From Ruminiclostridium hungatei (GTDB lineage Bacteria; Bacillota; Clostridia; Acetivibrionales; DSM-1351): a DNA stretch of 64,000 nt. The position numbers and the translations under genes are program-made. The notes below the pieces were generated by a model. It had not been told where the DNA came from, searched no databases, and worked only from the letters and a program-made list of their open reading frames with translations. Below are positions 62,202-64,000 of this stretch, piece by piece (positions within the stretch are counted from its first letter, which is position 1; each line of letters opens with the position of its first letter). The DNA lies in NCBI RefSeq assembly GCF_002051585.1, contig NZ_MZGX01000009.1, positions 99,599-163,598 of the forward strand, written 5' to 3'.

Positions 62202-62690
62202 TTACTTCTGCACATCAAAAAATACAATCCCATTTTCTAAATCTAAATAAAACTTTCCTACATAGCTCGCTGATTTGATGTAATTATCAAATTCCGTGCT
62301 AAATGACCATTTAAAGGACTGTATATTCAATATACTTGTATCCAGTGAAGGCTTCCATCCACTCTCTACATCCAACCACTTATATTGTGTCTTAAATGCT
62401 TCAAAATCCTCTCTTTTTAGTACCACAAACCCTTTCATCCAGTATGAGGAAGGACCAACACCACTTTTTCCTATAGTATCAGCTTTCCAATAGCACTTAT
62501 CGAATTGGCCAACATTAGGAAAACGACTAGTAATAGGGTCTTTATCTACTCTATATCCATTTTCAGTTTTACCTATTGTGCTATTGGTATCAGCTACCAT
62601 ACTGTATAAAGTATACCCTACAACTCCAATAATTAAAAAAGCAACAATTAATAATATATATCTACTTGATTTACGTTTTATAAGGTTCAT
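62202..62690 (-). CDS. Membrane-anchored candidate immunity protein of the RHS toxin
   Basis: 162 residues: short basic start, one membrane helix (about 12-33), then a Trp-rich soluble domain (KCYWKADTIGKSG..SYWMKGF..). Family not recognised. Its ATG overlaps the stop of the RHS gene by 4 bases (ATGA), and a terminator follows, the normal arrangement for a toxin and its cognate immunity gene. Membrane anchoring suggests neutralisation of the toxin outside or at the membrane. Confidence 0.72.
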   Translation of the reverse strand: MNLIKRKSSRYILLIVAFLIIGVVGYTLYSMVADTNSTIGKTENGYRVDKDPITSRFPNVGQFDKCYWKADTIGKSGVGPSSYWMKGFVVLKREDFEAFKTQYKWLDVESGWKPSLDTSILNIQSFKWSFSTEFDNYIKSASYVGKFYLDLENGIVFFDVQK

Positions 62691-64000
62691 TTATATTCTC
62701 CTCTTATCTTTTCTGATACCGCCTGCTTCATTGCTATGGAAAACAAACTATCAATACTCGCCTTAATGACAGAATCTTGCTTATAAGCCTTTTCATAGTC
62801 AATATTCATAGTAGTTCCTGTTGCATCTTTATAATGCTGATATGCGCTAACCGCATCAGGCATGTTTTTAATTATCTGTGCTCCAGCTAGCATCACTTCC
62901 CACTTAGCCCATGACAAATGGTCTTTCCAAGTAGCTTTTACATTTGGGTCATATTTAAAGTCCTCATCAAAATCCTGTACTGGCGCAGTAGGATTACCAA
63001 TCTTGAACGTAACATGTCCACTTGGGTCAAACCTATTAATTGGGTCACTATAACAATATGTATACAAATTTAACGACAGCAGGTCACTATCCTTGCCCCA
63101 ATAACTATCCTCTGTAACAAATCTCCCAATCATCGGGTCGTAATACCTTGCCCTCAGATAAATAGTCCCTGTTTCCTTATCAAAATACTCTCCGCAGTAT
63201 CTGAATACATTAGTATCATTTGCGTCTGGTTTTTTCTCGTTTCCAAAAGCGTCATAGTCATATGACTTGACACTGCTTCCACTTGCATCCGTAAGCTGAA
63301 CAACATCTCCATGACCATTATACAGGAAAAATCTTCCATTTGCACCTGTTCCATCCTCGGAATAAATTAAGTTTATCCCCCGCACATACTTGTTGGTAAC
63401 CTCTCCCGCTCCGTTTGTTTCAAGAATTATTTGGCTGCCGTCCCATATGTGGTTTGTGACTGTGCCGTTTATATTTTTTGATGTTCTCAGCCCGTTTCCG
63501 TCATAAGCATATTCTGCTGTTATGTCACCTGTAGAAGTTTTTATCAACTGGTTGAAGCCGTCATACTCATTGATGGTTATATCGGTGTTGTCCTTTGCTG
63601 CTCCGGGTGTTGACAAATCAACTCCTGTGGATTGCCCCTGCACAGACGGTGAAATTGTTTCAGTGGACTTGTAGATGGTATTTCCGTTGTTGTCATAGGT
63701 GTATTTGGTAGTCTTCAATACAGAATTCTCGTCTTTTGTCTCGGTCTGCAGCCTGTTACTCAGGTCATAGGCATAAGTAGTTACGGACTTTCCGGCTGCC
63801 GTCATGGTTTTTCGGTTGCCGCTGTCATCATATGTATATGATATGGCCGGCTCTCCCGTGGGTGCTTCGCTTGTCAATCTTCCCAGGCCGTCATATTTGT
63901 ATGCTGTAACTTTTCCCGTATTATCGGTTTTCGATGCCTGGTTCCCGTCAAGGTAGTATGAATAGGTATAGCTCGACAAGGTAGTCCCATCCTTCATATT
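62687..64000 (-). CDS. RHS polymorphic toxin, C-terminal part (5' end outside window)
   Basis: At least 437 residues, open at the window edge. It contains YD repeats, the conserved RHS core box (FRYCGEYFDKETGTIYLRAR, YDPMIGRFVTEDSYWG, NLYTYCYSDPINRFDPSG) and after it a variable tip of about 110 residues (from HVTFK), which should be the toxin. The tip has a HLSWAKWEVMLAGAQ segment and a YQHYKDATGT motif; I do not recognise a catalytic set, and it could be a shortened module. RHS proteins of Firmicutes are secreted, wall-exposed contact toxins. Coupled by ATGA to a candidate immunity gene. Confidence 0.85.
   Translation of the reverse strand, partial: NMKDGTTLSSYTYSYYLDGNQASKTDNTGKVTAYKYDGLGRLTSEAPTGEPAISYTYDDSGNRKTMTAAGKSVTTYAYDLSNRLQTETKDENSVLKTTKYTYDNNGNTIYKSTETISPSVQGQSTGVDLSTPGAAKDNTDITINEYDGFNQLIKTSTGDITAEYAYDGNGLRTSKNINGTVTNHIWDGSQIILETNGAGEVTNKYVRGINLIYSEDGTGANGRFFLYNGHGDVVQLTDASGSSVKSYDYDAFGNEKKPDANDTNVFRYCGEYFDKETGTIYLRARYYDPMIGRFVTEDSYWGKDSDLLSLNLYTYCYSDPINRFDPSGHVTFKIGNPTAPVQDFDEDFKYDPNVKATWKDHLSWAKWEVMLAGAQIIKNMPDAVSAYQHYKDATGTTMNIDYEKAYKQDSVIKASIDSLFSIAMKQAVSEKIRGEYK

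Noticed and set aside
1..64000. tRNA, rRNA, CRISPR, prophage or IS transposase genes
   Set aside because: Both strands were read for characteristic sequences and none was recognised; a covariance-model scan would be needed to exclude a missed tRNA.

Overview
The window looks like chromosomal DNA of a spore-forming, strictly anaerobic Gram-positive bacterium, most likely a cluster III clostridium of the Ruminiclostridium type. This is inferred from the moderate GC content, strong GGAGG ribosome binding sites, a dipicolinate synthase subunit, a spore-cortex hydrolase, a BclA-like surface protein, an [FeFe]-hydrogenase-like protein and many small ferredoxin-like proteins. No rRNA, tRNA, CRISPR array, transposase or phage structural gene was seen.

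Layout. Bases 1-3240 are a clearly AT-rich block of three unrecognised minus-strand genes, bounded by a strong hairpin, and look acquired. Bases 3342-12000 carry a PadR/NapH-like redox pair with a readable promoter-operator, a spore or surface protein, arginine decarboxylase (speA), a LysM-GH18 cortex hydrolase and a hydrogenase-like protein. Bases 12430-21190 hold an aldo/keto reductase followed by a minus-strand operon that matches, component for component, the flavin-based extracellular electron transfer (FLEET) locus described in Listeria: Ndh2 (here fused to DoxX), DmkB, DmkA, EetA, EetB, a two-domain FMN-binding lipoprotein (PplA) and the FMN transferase (FmnB/ApbE). A Rex-like site lies upstream of ndh2. 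The model is NADH to Ndh2 to a dedicated demethylmenaquinone-type quinone to the flavinylated surface lipoprotein.

Bases 21500-27000 contain small accessory genes (DUF6385, GIY-YIG, DUF6530, DUF1646 transporter, BFD-like ferredoxin, HsmA-like, DUF1858, ArsR), a probable small RNA and MITE remnants. Bases 27000-35540 are regulators and envelope functions: TetR plus a FtsX-type ABC exporter behind twin operators, PadR plus a HAAS membrane protein, an AraC/GyrI regulator, and an ECF sigma / anti-sigma / surface-protein operon. Bases 35800-50700 are mostly housekeeping or transport: amino acid permease, carbonic anhydrase overlapping a UvrC-like nuclease, a large PEP-synthase-like ATP-grasp protein, a MacAB-type exporter, MFS, YbjQ, DEAD-box helicase, GNAT and acyl-CoA synthetase. 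Bases 51300-56400 are a BMP-family nucleoside importer operon. DUF454, MetF, a MASE3-PP2C phosphatase and DpaB follow. The window ends in an RHS polymorphic-toxin locus with an overlapping candidate immunity gene, an orphan RHS fragment and a lipoprotein.

Several families of short palindromic MITE-like repeats are scattered through intergenic spaces. Assignments rest on motif recognition only; no database search was run.
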